Shown here: one piece after another, positions 1 to 5,521 of the stretch
How the letters are laid out: each line of letters begins with the position of its first letter
Numbering within the stretch: position 1 is the first letter of the stretch
The notes under the pieces: generated by a model
What the model was told of the DNA's origin: nothing
Database searches by the model: none
The model's input: the letters and a program-made list of their open reading frames with translations, nothing else
Program-made: the position numbers and the translations under genes
NCBI GenBank assembly: GCA_946545035.1
Contig: CAMNND010000075.1
Location: 1 to 5,521, forward strand
Direction: 5' to 3'
Origin: an uncultured Clostridium sp.
GTDB taxonomy: Bacteria; Bacillota; Clostridia; TANB77; CAG-508
Length of the DNA: 5,521 nt

Positions 1-53
1 GCATTTTCTTGGTTGTGGTTTACGGATATGACTCTTTTAATTGTAACATAATA

Positions 54-83
54 TAAAAAGATATTCAAGTTTTGAATATCTTT
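54..83 (-). terminator. Intrinsic terminator of the 625-residue protein gene
   Basis: Bases 57-68 (AAAGATATTCAA) and 72-83 (TTGAATATCTTT) form a perfect 12-bp stem with a 3-nt loop. Read on the minus strand, the stem starts 7 nt after the TAA stop at 93-91 and runs into CTTTTTATATT, a T-rich tail as expected of a Rho-independent terminator. The stem has only two G:C pairs, so it is weaker than a classic terminator. On the plus strand the stem is followed by only three T before CC, so termination is expected mainly for minus-strand transcripts. Confidence 0.7.
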
Positions 84-90
84 CCATACA

Positions 91-1968
91 TTATTTTAAG
101 TTATTATTTATACCTTTATATTGTCCAAATTGAACAAATCCAGCTTTAAATTTTGACTCATCTAATTTTCTCTTTAATGCACTATCTTCAATTTCCTTTT
201 GTACGGCTGCGTATACGTCAGCCTCATTTGGAACCTTTGTCTTTATTCCTCTTGCTTTATCCATCTTGCACTTTTCTTTAGCTTCGATCATTCTACTATT
301 TACAATAGCTCTGATCATGGTTTGTCTTGATGACTCAGAAATAGCGTATGTACTTCTAACAGCCCCATCAAGAGTTGCGATATCTTCAGATGTTATACTT
401 AAATCTAGCGGTTTCTTTTCATTATTTTTATATACAAAGTGCATATTTTTCATATCTCTTTTGTATACATTCTTACATGATTCTTCTTCTACTCTGCTAT
501 TGCACGCAAGTTTTGCCCTTTTAAATATTCTACTCATCTCTATATTTGTGCTCTTATCATACATTCTAGAATCTGTATGAACATATATCTTTGGCATTTG
601 CTTAGTAGATTTTGCAGAAACTTTTTCTGCATCTGGACTTTCTTCATTTTCTCTTGTGATACATAATCCATTATCATTCATCTTTATTTCTATTGCTTGT
701 TTTAACTTAGTACTTCCCTTTCTGTCATATTCAAGCTTAATTCCTTCAGGCATTTCCAGGAATGCTAAACCTTGTCTAATTGTACTAAAATTTTTAACCT
801 TCATTTCATCAGCTTCATGGTTAGATTCTTTGAAACACTGAATATATTCAAATATTGCATCATATACAACTGGATTATCTAGATATTTTTTTGGAATTCC
901 AAGCTCATCAACAATAAATTTCTTTATCAATTCATTTTCGGTAAGTACTGGCTCTTCTATTTCTTCGATTATTATTTGTTTACCCGCATTAAGAAGTTTT
1001 TGTCTTCTTTGATTTTTCTTAATAACCTTAGCATCTTCTTTATTTTGTGATTTCATTTCTTTAATAATTGTCTTGTATTCATTAGTTAGCTCTTTTATTT
1101 CGCTAAGAGCCTTCTTTATTACAGCATCATTTTTTTTCTTAATTTTTGGGGAAATTTTCTTACTAGACATATCTGTCTCGATATTTTTCATACACATATT
1201 AATTGCGTCAACAATTTTAGTCTTTGTAATCAAATATTGTAGTTTATATCCAAGAATTTTTTGTGGGACAAATTCTTTATTTTGAGCCGCAATAGTACTT
1301 TTGTCCATTTTATCTAAGAAACTACCATACTCCTTATAAACTGGATTAACTGCCTCTTGTTTTCTAATATTAGAGCCAATTCTATTGCTTTCCATTGAAC
1401 CAAAATATTTTCCGATAAGCTCAGGTTTAATAACTGTTTCTGTATTGTGATTTTCACAAAATTTTTCAATATTATCCTCAAGCTCTTTTAAATATACAGT
1501 ATTTAGACCATTAACATGATTTTCTATTATCGTCATATAATCGTCTATTTTACAACATCCTTGCTCACTCATATGATTAAAATGCTCTTGATTCAAATTA
1601 TTTAATCTTTCATATGCTTCTATCTCAAAGTTAGCTCTTTCAATATCTCCATTTACAGGGATCTTTTGTGAATAACAACCATATATCCTTGATTGTAACT
1701 CCTTACTAAGCTCTATTCTTTGGTTGTATACATTAAGAGCTTTTACTGCTATCTCTTTTGCTTTTTTATCTCCTGCAATTACTTTTAGCTGAGCTGGTGA
1801 AAAGATGCATTCTTTTGCATCAGTACTTTTCCCATTCAAATAATCATTTACTTGAAATAATCTTTTTGGAATTCCGTCTTTACCAGTTCCAGTTACATAT
1901 GATCCACTAAGCTCTCCAATCATATCTTCAAGTAGATCAATAATCTCAACACTTTGTCCTTTGTTCAT
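91..1968 (-). CDS. Hypothetical cytoplasmic protein, 625 residues, no family recognised
   Basis: I do not recognise this protein. The frame is open for 625 codons and starts at an ATG 7 nt after a GGGGG ribosome-binding site (1976-1980), so it is very likely a real gene. There is no signal peptide and no membrane segment, and 11 scattered Cys (two adjacent at 138-139) are compatible with a reducing cytoplasm. It looks mostly helical and highly charged. Residues about 276-330 are very Lys/Glu-rich and could form a coiled coil or basic linker dividing an N-terminal helical part (1-270) from a C-terminal part. Residues about 341-435 (from LTENELIKKF) look like a compact folded unit, 440-460 a polar linker, and 520-600 another helical stretch. 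I see no nucleotide-binding, metal-binding or catalytic motif. It has its own promoter and terminator, so it is probably transcribed alone. A phage- or element-derived structural or regulatory protein is possible but unsupported. Confidence 0.85.
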   Translation of the reverse strand: MNKGQSVEIIDLLEDMIGELSGSYVTGTGKDGIPKRLFQVNDYLNGKSTDAKECIFSPAQLKVIAGDKKAKEIAVKALNVYNQRIELSKELQSRIYGCYSQKIPVNGDIERANFEIEAYERLNNLNQEHFNHMSEQGCCKIDDYMTIIENHVNGLNTVYLKELEDNIEKFCENHNTETVIKPELIGKYFGSMESNRIGSNIRKQEAVNPVYKEYGSFLDKMDKSTIAAQNKEFVPQKILGYKLQYLITKTKIVDAINMCMKNIETDMSSKKISPKIKKKNDAVIKKALSEIKELTNEYKTIIKEMKSQNKEDAKVIKKNQRRQKLLNAGKQIIIEEIEEPVLTENELIKKFIVDELGIPKKYLDNPVVYDAIFEYIQCFKESNHEADEMKVKNFSTIRQGLAFLEMPEGIKLEYDRKGSTKLKQAIEIKMNDNGLCITRENEESPDAEKVSAKSTKQMPKIYVHTDSRMYDKSTNIEMSRIFKRAKLACNSRVEEESCKNVYKRDMKNMHFVYKNNEKKPLDLSITSEDIATLDGAVRSTYAISESSRQTMIRAIVNSRMIEAKEKCKMDKARGIKTKVPNEADVYAAVQKEIEDSALKRKLDESKFKAGFVQFGQYKGINNNLK

Positions 1969-1975
1969 TTAATAT

Positions 1976-1980
1976 CCCCC
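1976..1980 (-). promoter_or_regulatory. Ribosome-binding site of the 625-residue protein gene
   Basis: On the minus strand GGGGGA lies 7 nt before the ATG at 1968. It can pair with the 3' end of 16S rRNA using G:U wobble in place of the usual GGAGG. It supports this ATG as the start; no better site or in-frame start is seen just upstream. Confidence 0.6.
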
Positions 1981-2034
1981 AAATTAAATATCTCTTGTTT
2001 TTCCATCTTATTTTCCGACTAATTCTCTATGCCA

Positions 2035-2064
2035 ATTTTATCATTTTAAATAATTATGAGTCAA
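2035..2064 (-). promoter_or_regulatory. Predicted sigma-A-type promoter for the 625-residue protein gene
   Basis: On the minus strand a -35 box TTGACT (2064-2059, consensus TTGACA) is followed after 18 bp by a -10 box TAAAAT (2040-2035). A TGA directly before the -10 box makes it an extended -10 element. Transcription would start near 2028, giving a leader of about 60 nt before the ATG at 1968. The -35 box lies only 9 bp from the end of the GGGGACGG palindrome, so that repeat occupies the region just upstream of the promoter. Confidence 0.6.
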
Positions 2065-2073
2065 TAGAATTTT

Positions 2074-2121
2074 GGGGACGGAGCAAAATGTTACACAATT
2101 GTAATATTTTGCTCCGTCCCC
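2074..2121. repeat. 48-bp palindrome with GGGGACGG ends, REP/MITE-like
   Basis: The arms 2074-2095 and 2100-2121 are 22 bp each with a 4-nt CAAT loop. They begin GGGGACGGAGCAAAAT and end ATTTTGCTCCGTCCCC. A further T:A pair (2073/2122) extends the stem. The only imperfection is G2090 opposite T2105: this pairs as G:U in plus-strand RNA but is a C/A mismatch in minus-strand RNA. The GC-rich outer ends stand out from the AT-rich surroundings. ATTTT flanks both sides (2069-2073 and 2122-2126), which might be a target duplication or simply AT-rich chance. The element begins 7 nt after the stop of the 207-residue gene and could block or process that transcript, but on the minus strand it is followed by AAAATTC, not a T tract. 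Its form suggests a REP- or MITE-like repeat of the kind mobilised by IS200/IS605-type Y1 (RAYT) transposases; that assignment is inference, and no transposase gene is present here. Confidence 0.8.
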
Positions 2122-2128
2122 ATTTTTC

Positions 2129-2752
2129 CTATCTTTCTAATCCTTTATTAAATTCATCATCTTTTGCTGGCTCTTGTGCTTTTTGCTCTTGTAGATTCTG
2201 CTTAGCCTTTTCTGCCATCTCACTTTGTTTCTCCATAACTATTTGCATTTCATCATCACCAAGAACCCAGCTTTTACCTGTTTCCTCGTTTGACTTAGCT
2301 CCCAACTCTGAGGATTCTTTCTCAGGCTCATTTCCTGCAGCTAACATATATTGGTACATATTAATTAATCTGTTATTTTCTCTTCTTATTTTGAATAACT
2401 GCCATCTTGTTCTTAATGATATATGACCTTTAGATGTATCTCTCCAAAACTCAGGGCCTTTATTTGCAAATAAAAGTACAGCTCTTCTAATAGGGCCATT
2501 AGCATCCCCATTTGGCTCAATTTCTGTCAACATTTTTTTAGCCTCTTCAATTTCAACCCCGCTGTTTAATGCCTCTATAATTGTTAAAGCCTCAGCTGCA
2601 TCCTTTCCTTTGTAAGGACCTTTAAAGCAATCTTCAACATATCCTTCCCATTGCTCTGCTCTTTCAGGGAATATAATTCTCTCACCTTTTTTTATTAGCT
2701 CTTCCATTTGATCCTGCTCTTCTTTGGTCAAAACACTTTGTTTTTCGCTCAT
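2129..2752 (-). CDS. Hypothetical acidic soluble protein, 207 residues, no family recognised
   Basis: I do not recognise this protein. It starts at an ATG 5 nt after a perfect GGAGG (2762-2758) and has a good -10 promoter box upstream, so it is well supported as a gene. There is no signal peptide or membrane segment. Residues 10-138 look like one helical domain, with a Gly/Lys turn region (FKGPYKGKDAAEA, 43-55), a helix-rich stretch at 55-78, an aromatic-rich section (FWRDTSKGHISLRTRWQLF, 102-120) and a basic helix KIRRENNR (121-128). From about 140 the sequence becomes Glu/Gln/Lys/Ala-rich and probably disordered, with a likely helix at 168-192. One isolated Trp (W162) lies in this tail. It sits between the envelope operon and the 625-residue gene, in the same orientation as both. 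A functional link with the latter is only suggested by adjacency and similar -10 regions. Confidence 0.85.
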   Translation of the reverse strand: MSEKQSVLTKEEQDQMEELIKKGERIIFPERAEQWEGYVEDCFKGPYKGKDAAEALTIIEALNSGVEIEEAKKMLTEIEPNGDANGPIRRAVLLFANKGPEFWRDTSKGHISLRTRWQLFKIRRENNRLINMYQYMLAAGNEPEKESSELGAKSNEETGKSWVLGDDEMQIVMEKQSEMAEKAKQNLQEQKAQEPAKDDEFNKGLER

Positions 2753-2784
2753 AAAAACCTCCGTTTATCTTTCGTTCTGCACTA

Positions 2785-2813
2785 ATTATATCATAAATAT
2801 TTTTTTTAAAATA
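2785..2813 (-). promoter_or_regulatory. Predicted extended -10 promoter for the 207-residue protein gene
   Basis: On the minus strand TGATATAAT (2793-2785) contains a consensus TATAAT with the extended TGn element. The -35 position 17 bp upstream reads TATTTT and is weak, which extended -10 promoters tolerate. An A-rich tract lies between and above the two boxes. Transcription would start near 2778, leaving a leader of about 26 nt with GGAGG at 2762-2758. The promoter lies inside the 67-nt gap after the membrane protein gene, so the 207-residue gene can be expressed independently of the operon, although read-through is not excluded. Confidence 0.6.
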
Positions 2814-2819
2814 TATTTT

Positions 2820-3479
2820 TTACAATTTATTAAATTTCCATAAACCCAAACTAATTAAGTAAGTAATAAGTAACATTACGGGAAATACAACAATAATTGA
2901 TATTACACCTCCAGCAGCAAAACCATACCAATCGTATATAGGTAATACTTTCCCATTCTCAGCGTGTATTAATATATTTATAGTATAAAATATACCATAT
3001 AATAACATTGGAATAGTACCCATACAAACATATTTAAATTTTATCTTATCTGTTTTCTCTAAAAAAACAAATGTAATTGCGCTTAGTACTGGTACGATAA
3101 AATGATAGAATAAATTGCTATTCTTGAACATTGAAAAATAACCATGCTTTGCATATGGAGCTAAATACAATGCTGTTGTTAAAAATGTAAGTACAACACC
3201 TACTGTAAATACCATTTTTAGTATATATAATGATGTTGGTATTTCTTTTAACTTTCCTGCCATTACACGTATTTCAGCTAATGCAAATATAAAAGATATT
3301 ATTCCCATAAGTACGTTTGATTGAACCGTAAAAAATTTAAACAAGCCAATTCCCGTTTCTGTCAAAGATGTTTCTTTGCCCATGAAATAAATACCATTTA
3401 TCATAAAGATTGTTGCAAATATCACAAAAATTGTAATCATTATATTTACAACAGCAGATATTTTTATTTTAGAAAGCAT
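2820..3479 (-). CDS. Six-helix membrane protein, Pr6Pr / FAR-17a (AIG1-like) type
   Basis: A 219-residue integral membrane protein with six hydrophobic segments at about 7-30, 48-70, 84-107, 122-140, 149-172 and 186-213. The motif FKFFTVQSN (47-55) at the start of helix 2 and YHFIVPVLS (125-133) in helix 4 match what I recall of Pr6Pr-family proteins and the wider FAR-17a/AIG1-like group; length and helix number fit. Eukaryotic AIG1 and ADTRP are membrane hydrolases of fatty acid esters of hydroxy fatty acids that use a Thr and a His. T51 and H126 are the natural candidates here, but activity in bacterial members is not established to my knowledge. The ATG follows AGGAGAG (3490-3484) by 4 nt. 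It is last in the operon, 19 nt after the channel gene. The family call is from motif memory and moderately sure; membrane location is secure. Confidence 0.75.
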   Translation of the reverse strand: MLSKIKISAVVNIMITIFVIFATIFMINGIYFMGKETSLTETGIGLFKFFTVQSNVLMGIISFIFALAEIRVMAGKLKEIPTSLYILKMVFTVGVVLTFLTTALYLAPYAKHGYFSMFKNSNLFYHFIVPVLSAITFVFLEKTDKIKFKYVCMGTIPMLLYGIFYTINILIHAENGKVLPIYDWYGFAAGGVISIIVVFPVMLLITYLISLGLWKFNKL

Positions 3480-3498
3480 ATTTCTCTCCTATCTTTTA

Positions 3499-4299
3499 TT
3501 ATTTTTGATGTACATCAATTTGATTGTATGGAACTTCAATATTATTCTTTTCTAATCCAACCAGAATATTCCTTAAGATATTTCTTCTTGCTTGCAACTT
3601 CTTTTCTGGATTACATTTTGCTTTGATTAAGTATGTAATACTTGAATCTGCTAGATCACTTACACCAATGTACTCACAGTCTTCTATCAACTCATCTGCT
3701 TTTACTAAGTCAATAATATTTGAAACTGCTTTCTCAGCTTTAGTTAATTTCACTTCATAAGGCATTGGAATGTTAATATAAATGTAGCTTGACACAACCT
3801 CAACTTGCTCTATATTTCTATTTGAAATAGAAATAATATTACCAGTCTTTAAATCTTCCATTTTCGTTGTTTTTAAACCAATAGAAAGAACTTTTCCTTC
3901 AATCTCTTTAAATTTTATAACATCCCCAACGTTATAGTATGAATCCGATATTATATCGAATCCTTTTACAAAATCTTTAAGAGCATCTTGAATTGCAAAA
4001 CCAACAATAACTCCCATAATTCCAACACCAGCTAGCATTGAACTAACATTAATTCCATTGACTTGTAAAAGAATTAATATAGTTACGACTATGAAAACAT
4101 ATCTAATTACACTTATTATTAATCTATAGTATGTCTTACCTTTTTTACTTTTAAACATTTTTAAATTACTGCTCTTCTCTCTTTTTCTTAGAAAATGAGC
4201 AATACATTCGTATAATATAACGCTAATTGTGATTACCGCTATTGAACTTATAAATTGTGTATGCATTAAGTTGCTTAGAAAATCCTTTATTTTTTCCAT
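3499..4299 (-). CDS. MscS-family mechanosensitive ion channel
   Basis: A 266-residue small-conductance mechanosensitive channel, expected in the cytoplasmic membrane as a homoheptamer that opens under membrane tension and releases solutes on osmotic downshift. Helices TM1 (about 14-34) and TM2 (about 61-79) are followed by the Gly/Ala-rich pore helix TM3 with AGVGIMGVIVGFAIQDALKD (90-109), the family hallmark. The beta domain follows, with VGDVIKF (124-130), EGKVLSIGLKTTKMED (134-149) and ISISNRNI (156-163). The C-terminal alpha/beta domain ends in the characteristic NNIEVPYNQIDVH (252-264). Length is close to the minimal three-helix E. coli MscS (286 residues), with no extra N-terminal helices. 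The start codon overlaps the stop of the phosphatase gene by one base (TAATG), with AGGAGG (4312-4307) 7 nt upstream inside that gene's last codons, so the two are probably translationally coupled. I give no symbol because MscS-like paralogues are common. Confidence 0.95.
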   Translation of the reverse strand: MEKIKDFLSNLMHTQFISSIAVITISVILYECIAHFLRKREKSSNLKMFKSKKGKTYYRLIISVIRYVFIVVTILILLQVNGINVSSMLAGVGIMGVIVGFAIQDALKDFVKGFDIISDSYYNVGDVIKFKEIEGKVLSIGLKTTKMEDLKTGNIISISNRNIEQVEVVSSYIYINIPMPYEVKLTKAEKAVSNIIDLVKADELIEDCEYIGVSDLADSSITYLIKAKCNPEKKLQARRNILRNILVGLEKNNIEVPYNQIDVHQK

Positions 4300-4312
4300 T
4301 ACTTTTCCTCCT
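4299..4312 (-). promoter_or_regulatory. TAATG stop/start overlap and internal ribosome-binding site coupling the phosphatase and channel genes
   Basis: The consensus AGGAGG at 4312-4307 lies within the Gln-Glu-Glu codons near the end of the phosphatase gene, 7 nt before the channel ATG at 4299-4297. The phosphatase TAA (4301-4299) shares its last A with that ATG. This arrangement is typical of translational coupling and re-initiation and fixes the channel start. Confidence 0.8.
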
Positions 4313-4967
4313 GATTTTTATTAAACATCCCTTTTAGTATTCCAGTATACAACATTAAATACGATATGGCAACACAAAAACCTCCACACACATCACTTGT
4401 ATAGTGAACTCCTAGATATATTCTGCTCATGCCAATTAATATTATTAAGATAGTTAATGCTATGGTTGATATTATTTTTATTATCTTATTATCTACATAT
4501 TTGTTAATTATATATATCAAATAACCATAAAAAGCCATACTAACCATTGAATGCCCTGATGGAAAACTGTATCCAGTTTCATCAATCAATCTATGCTCCA
4601 CTGGTCTTGGTCTCTGAATGATATTTTTTATTATAAAATTTAGCAATGCCGCAATGGCCAAATTACTTATTATTGAATATTTTAGCTTTTTATCTTTAAC
4701 AGAAATACACACAGAAACAGCAAGTAATCCGAGTACAAGTGGGCTTGCCATTCTAGTAATTATTTTTGCAATCTTTGTTTTTGCCTCTGTCATATTTGCA
4801 GTAACAAATTCATATCCTGCCACGTCAAAATTATAAATATCATCATCAACAACATTATCTAATATCTCATAGAAAATAATCATAAATAACAACATTATTA
4901 TCCATCTTCTATTCTGCCAGATTATATCAATTATTTTGTTTATCACATTTTTAATACTGAATCTCAT
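4299..4967 (-). CDS. PAP2-superfamily membrane phosphatase
   Basis: A 222-residue integral membrane phosphatase of the PAP2 (type 2 phosphatidic acid phosphatase) superfamily, which hydrolyses lipid phosphates such as phosphatidate, phosphatidylglycerophosphate or undecaprenyl pyrophosphate. All three active-site motifs are intact: K114-x6-R121-P122 (KNIIQRPRP), P136-S-G-H139 (FPSGHS) and S181-R-x5-H188 (SRIYLGVH), with D192 after the last. H139 is the expected acid/base residue and H188 the nucleophile. Hydrophobic segments lie at about 22-37, 75-90, 97-113, 138-156, 163-180 and 194-212, the usual six-helix layout with the active site on the outer face. The substrate cannot be told; undecaprenyl pyrophosphate recycling (BcrC-like) or phospholipid turnover are both possible. 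The ATG follows AGAGG (4977-4973) by 5 nt and comes 14 nt after the hydrolase stop. It overlaps the channel gene by one base. Confidence 0.93.
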   Translation of the reverse strand: MRFSIKNVINKIIDIIWQNRRWIIMLLFMIIFYEILDNVVDDDIYNFDVAGYEFVTANMTEAKTKIAKIITRMASPLVLGLLAVSVCISVKDKKLKYSIISNLAIAALLNFIIKNIIQRPRPVEHRLIDETGYSFPSGHSMVSMAFYGYLIYIINKYVDNKIIKIISTIALTILIILIGMSRIYLGVHYTSDVCGGFCVAISYLMLYTGILKGMFNKNQEEK

Positions 4968-4981
4968 CTTAACCTCTATTT

Positions 4982-5521
4982 CTATAAATATTTTTTTAGA
5001 ATACCATAAAGTTTTTCGCTATGAATAATGTAACTCCCATGATTTTCTCCAGGAATTATTTCTAGTGTACTATTTGGTATGCTCTTTGAAATAAGCTCTG
5101 TATGCTCCTTTTTTATAACATCCTTTTCGCCGGCAATCACATGAACAGGAATTGTTATTTTTGATAATTCCTCTGGTTTTATATTAGGCTCTTTTACCAT
5201 TAATCTAAATAACTTTTTCCTTGTAAGATAATACATAGCCTTTGTAATAATCAAATCCATTATTTTGCATGCATTTGGATTAAGTTGTGCACCACTAATA
5301 ATTAAATTAGATAATAAGTCTGGCTCTTTCAAAGCAATAAGAAGCCCAATAATTCCGCCATCGCTAAATCCGTAAAATATTGGCTTTTCAATATTTAATT
5401 CTTTAATGAGTTTAATTATATCATCGCACATCAAATCATATGTTATTTCTTTTGGATTATCACTTTCTCCATGACATCTACTATCTATAGCATACACCTT
5501 ATAACTACTTTTTAATTTTTC
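4982..5521 (-). CDS. Alpha/beta hydrolase, 5' end outside the window (partial)
   Basis: The last 179 residues of an alpha/beta-hydrolase-fold protein. Numbered from the first visible codon (Glu at 5521), the sequence has DSRCHGESD (13-21), corresponding to the DxRGHGxS motif of the family; the nucleophile elbow GFSDG with Ser53; GEKD with Asp134 as the acid; and GENHG with His161. The catalytic triad is therefore complete. Only about 50 N-terminal residues, including the first strands and the oxyanion loop, should be missing. The cap between residues about 80 and 120 is short. Reading through a GTG at 5497-5495 is required: it encodes the Val of a beta-strand (KVYAIDSR), the frame is open to the edge, and no ribosome-binding site precedes it. 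Such enzymes hydrolyse esters, lipids or amides; the substrate is unknown. It ends 14 nt before the phosphatase gene and is the first visible gene of the operon. Confidence 0.9.
   Translation of the reverse strand, partial: EKLKSSYKVYAIDSRCHGESDNPKEITYDLMCDDIIKLIKELNIEKPIFYGFSDGGIIGLLIALKEPDLLSNLIISGAQLNPNACKIMDLIITKAMYYLTRKKLFRLMVKEPNIKPEELSKITIPVHVIAGEKDVIKKEHTELISKSIPNSTLEIIPGENHGSYIIHSEKLYGILKKYL

Noticed and set aside
1..51. Plus-strand open frame ending in TAA at 49-51 (AFSWLWFTDMTLLIVT), possibly the 3' end of a convergent gene just before the 57-83 hairpin.
   Set aside because: Only 16 codons are visible, another plus-strand frame is also open across the same bases, and no family can be recognised. 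The hairpin tail favours the minus strand. Sequence left of the window is needed.
266..1285. Several plus-strand open frames (266-580, 656-841, 1073-1285) with hydrophobic translations that resemble small membrane proteins.
   Set aside because: They are antisense to the intact 625-codon gene; Phe/Leu/Ile/Ser-rich translations arise automatically opposite Lys/Glu/Asn codons.
2074..2121. The palindrome as a plain intrinsic terminator of the 207-residue gene.
   Set aside because: In the gene's direction the stem is followed by AAAATTC, not a T tract, and the GC-rich, mobile-repeat-like ends fit a REP/MITE better. Partial termination or mRNA 3'-end protection remains possible.
1995..2426. Plus-strand open frame of 143 codons crossing the palindrome and the 207-residue gene.
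   Set aside because: It runs through the palindrome and antisense to a well-supported gene with a good ribosome-binding site; its Ser/Phe/Cys/Leu-rich content is typical of the reverse strand of Lys/Glu-rich coding, and no ribosome-binding site was found.
2808..2819. AAAATATATTTT palindrome after the last operon gene, considered as a terminator.
   Set aside because: It has no G:C pair and no defined loop, lies in a simple A/T stretch, and overlaps the probable promoter region of the 207-residue gene.
3321..3760. Plus-strand open frames at 3321-3626 and 3524-3760.
   Set aside because: They are antisense to the membrane protein and channel genes, both supported by family motifs and ribosome-binding sites.
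4618..4836. Plus-strand open frame of 72 codons opposite the phosphatase gene.
   Set aside because: It is the reverse-strand image of membrane-helix codons in a gene with all three PAP2 motifs intact.

Overview
The window is AT-rich DNA in which every supported gene lies on the minus strand. Ribosome-binding sites are mostly GGAGG-like, promoters have TATAAT-type -10 boxes, and the coding is rich in Lys, Ile, Asn and Glu. Together these suggest a low-GC Firmicute, most likely a clostridial relative; the species cannot be told from this sequence.

Right half (about 5521 down to 2820): four tightly packed genes that look like one operon with envelope and lipid themes. In transcription order they are an alpha/beta hydrolase whose 5' end lies outside the window, a PAP2-type membrane phosphatase, a small MscS-type mechanosensitive channel, and a six-helix membrane protein resembling the Pr6Pr/FAR-17a (AIG1-like) group. 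The gaps are 14 nt, a 1-nt stop/start overlap (TAATG) and 19 nt, and each fully visible gene has its own Shine-Dalgarno sequence. The operon promoter lies beyond the right edge, and no convincing terminator follows the last gene.

Left half (about 2813 down to 54): two soluble proteins I do not recognise, of 207 and 625 residues, in the same orientation. Each has a plausible promoter of its own with an extended -10 element; the two -10 regions look alike. Between them sits a 48-bp near-perfect palindrome with 22-bp arms bounded by GGGGACGG/CCGTCCCC, most likely a REP- or MITE-like mobile repeat. The 625-residue gene is followed by a 12-bp stem and T-rich tail that should act as an intrinsic terminator.

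The operon is easy to place by family, though its joint physiological role is inference. The strongest candidates for something undescribed are the two orphan proteins and the palindrome between them. I saw no CRISPR array, tRNA, rRNA, transposase gene or recognisable defence module.
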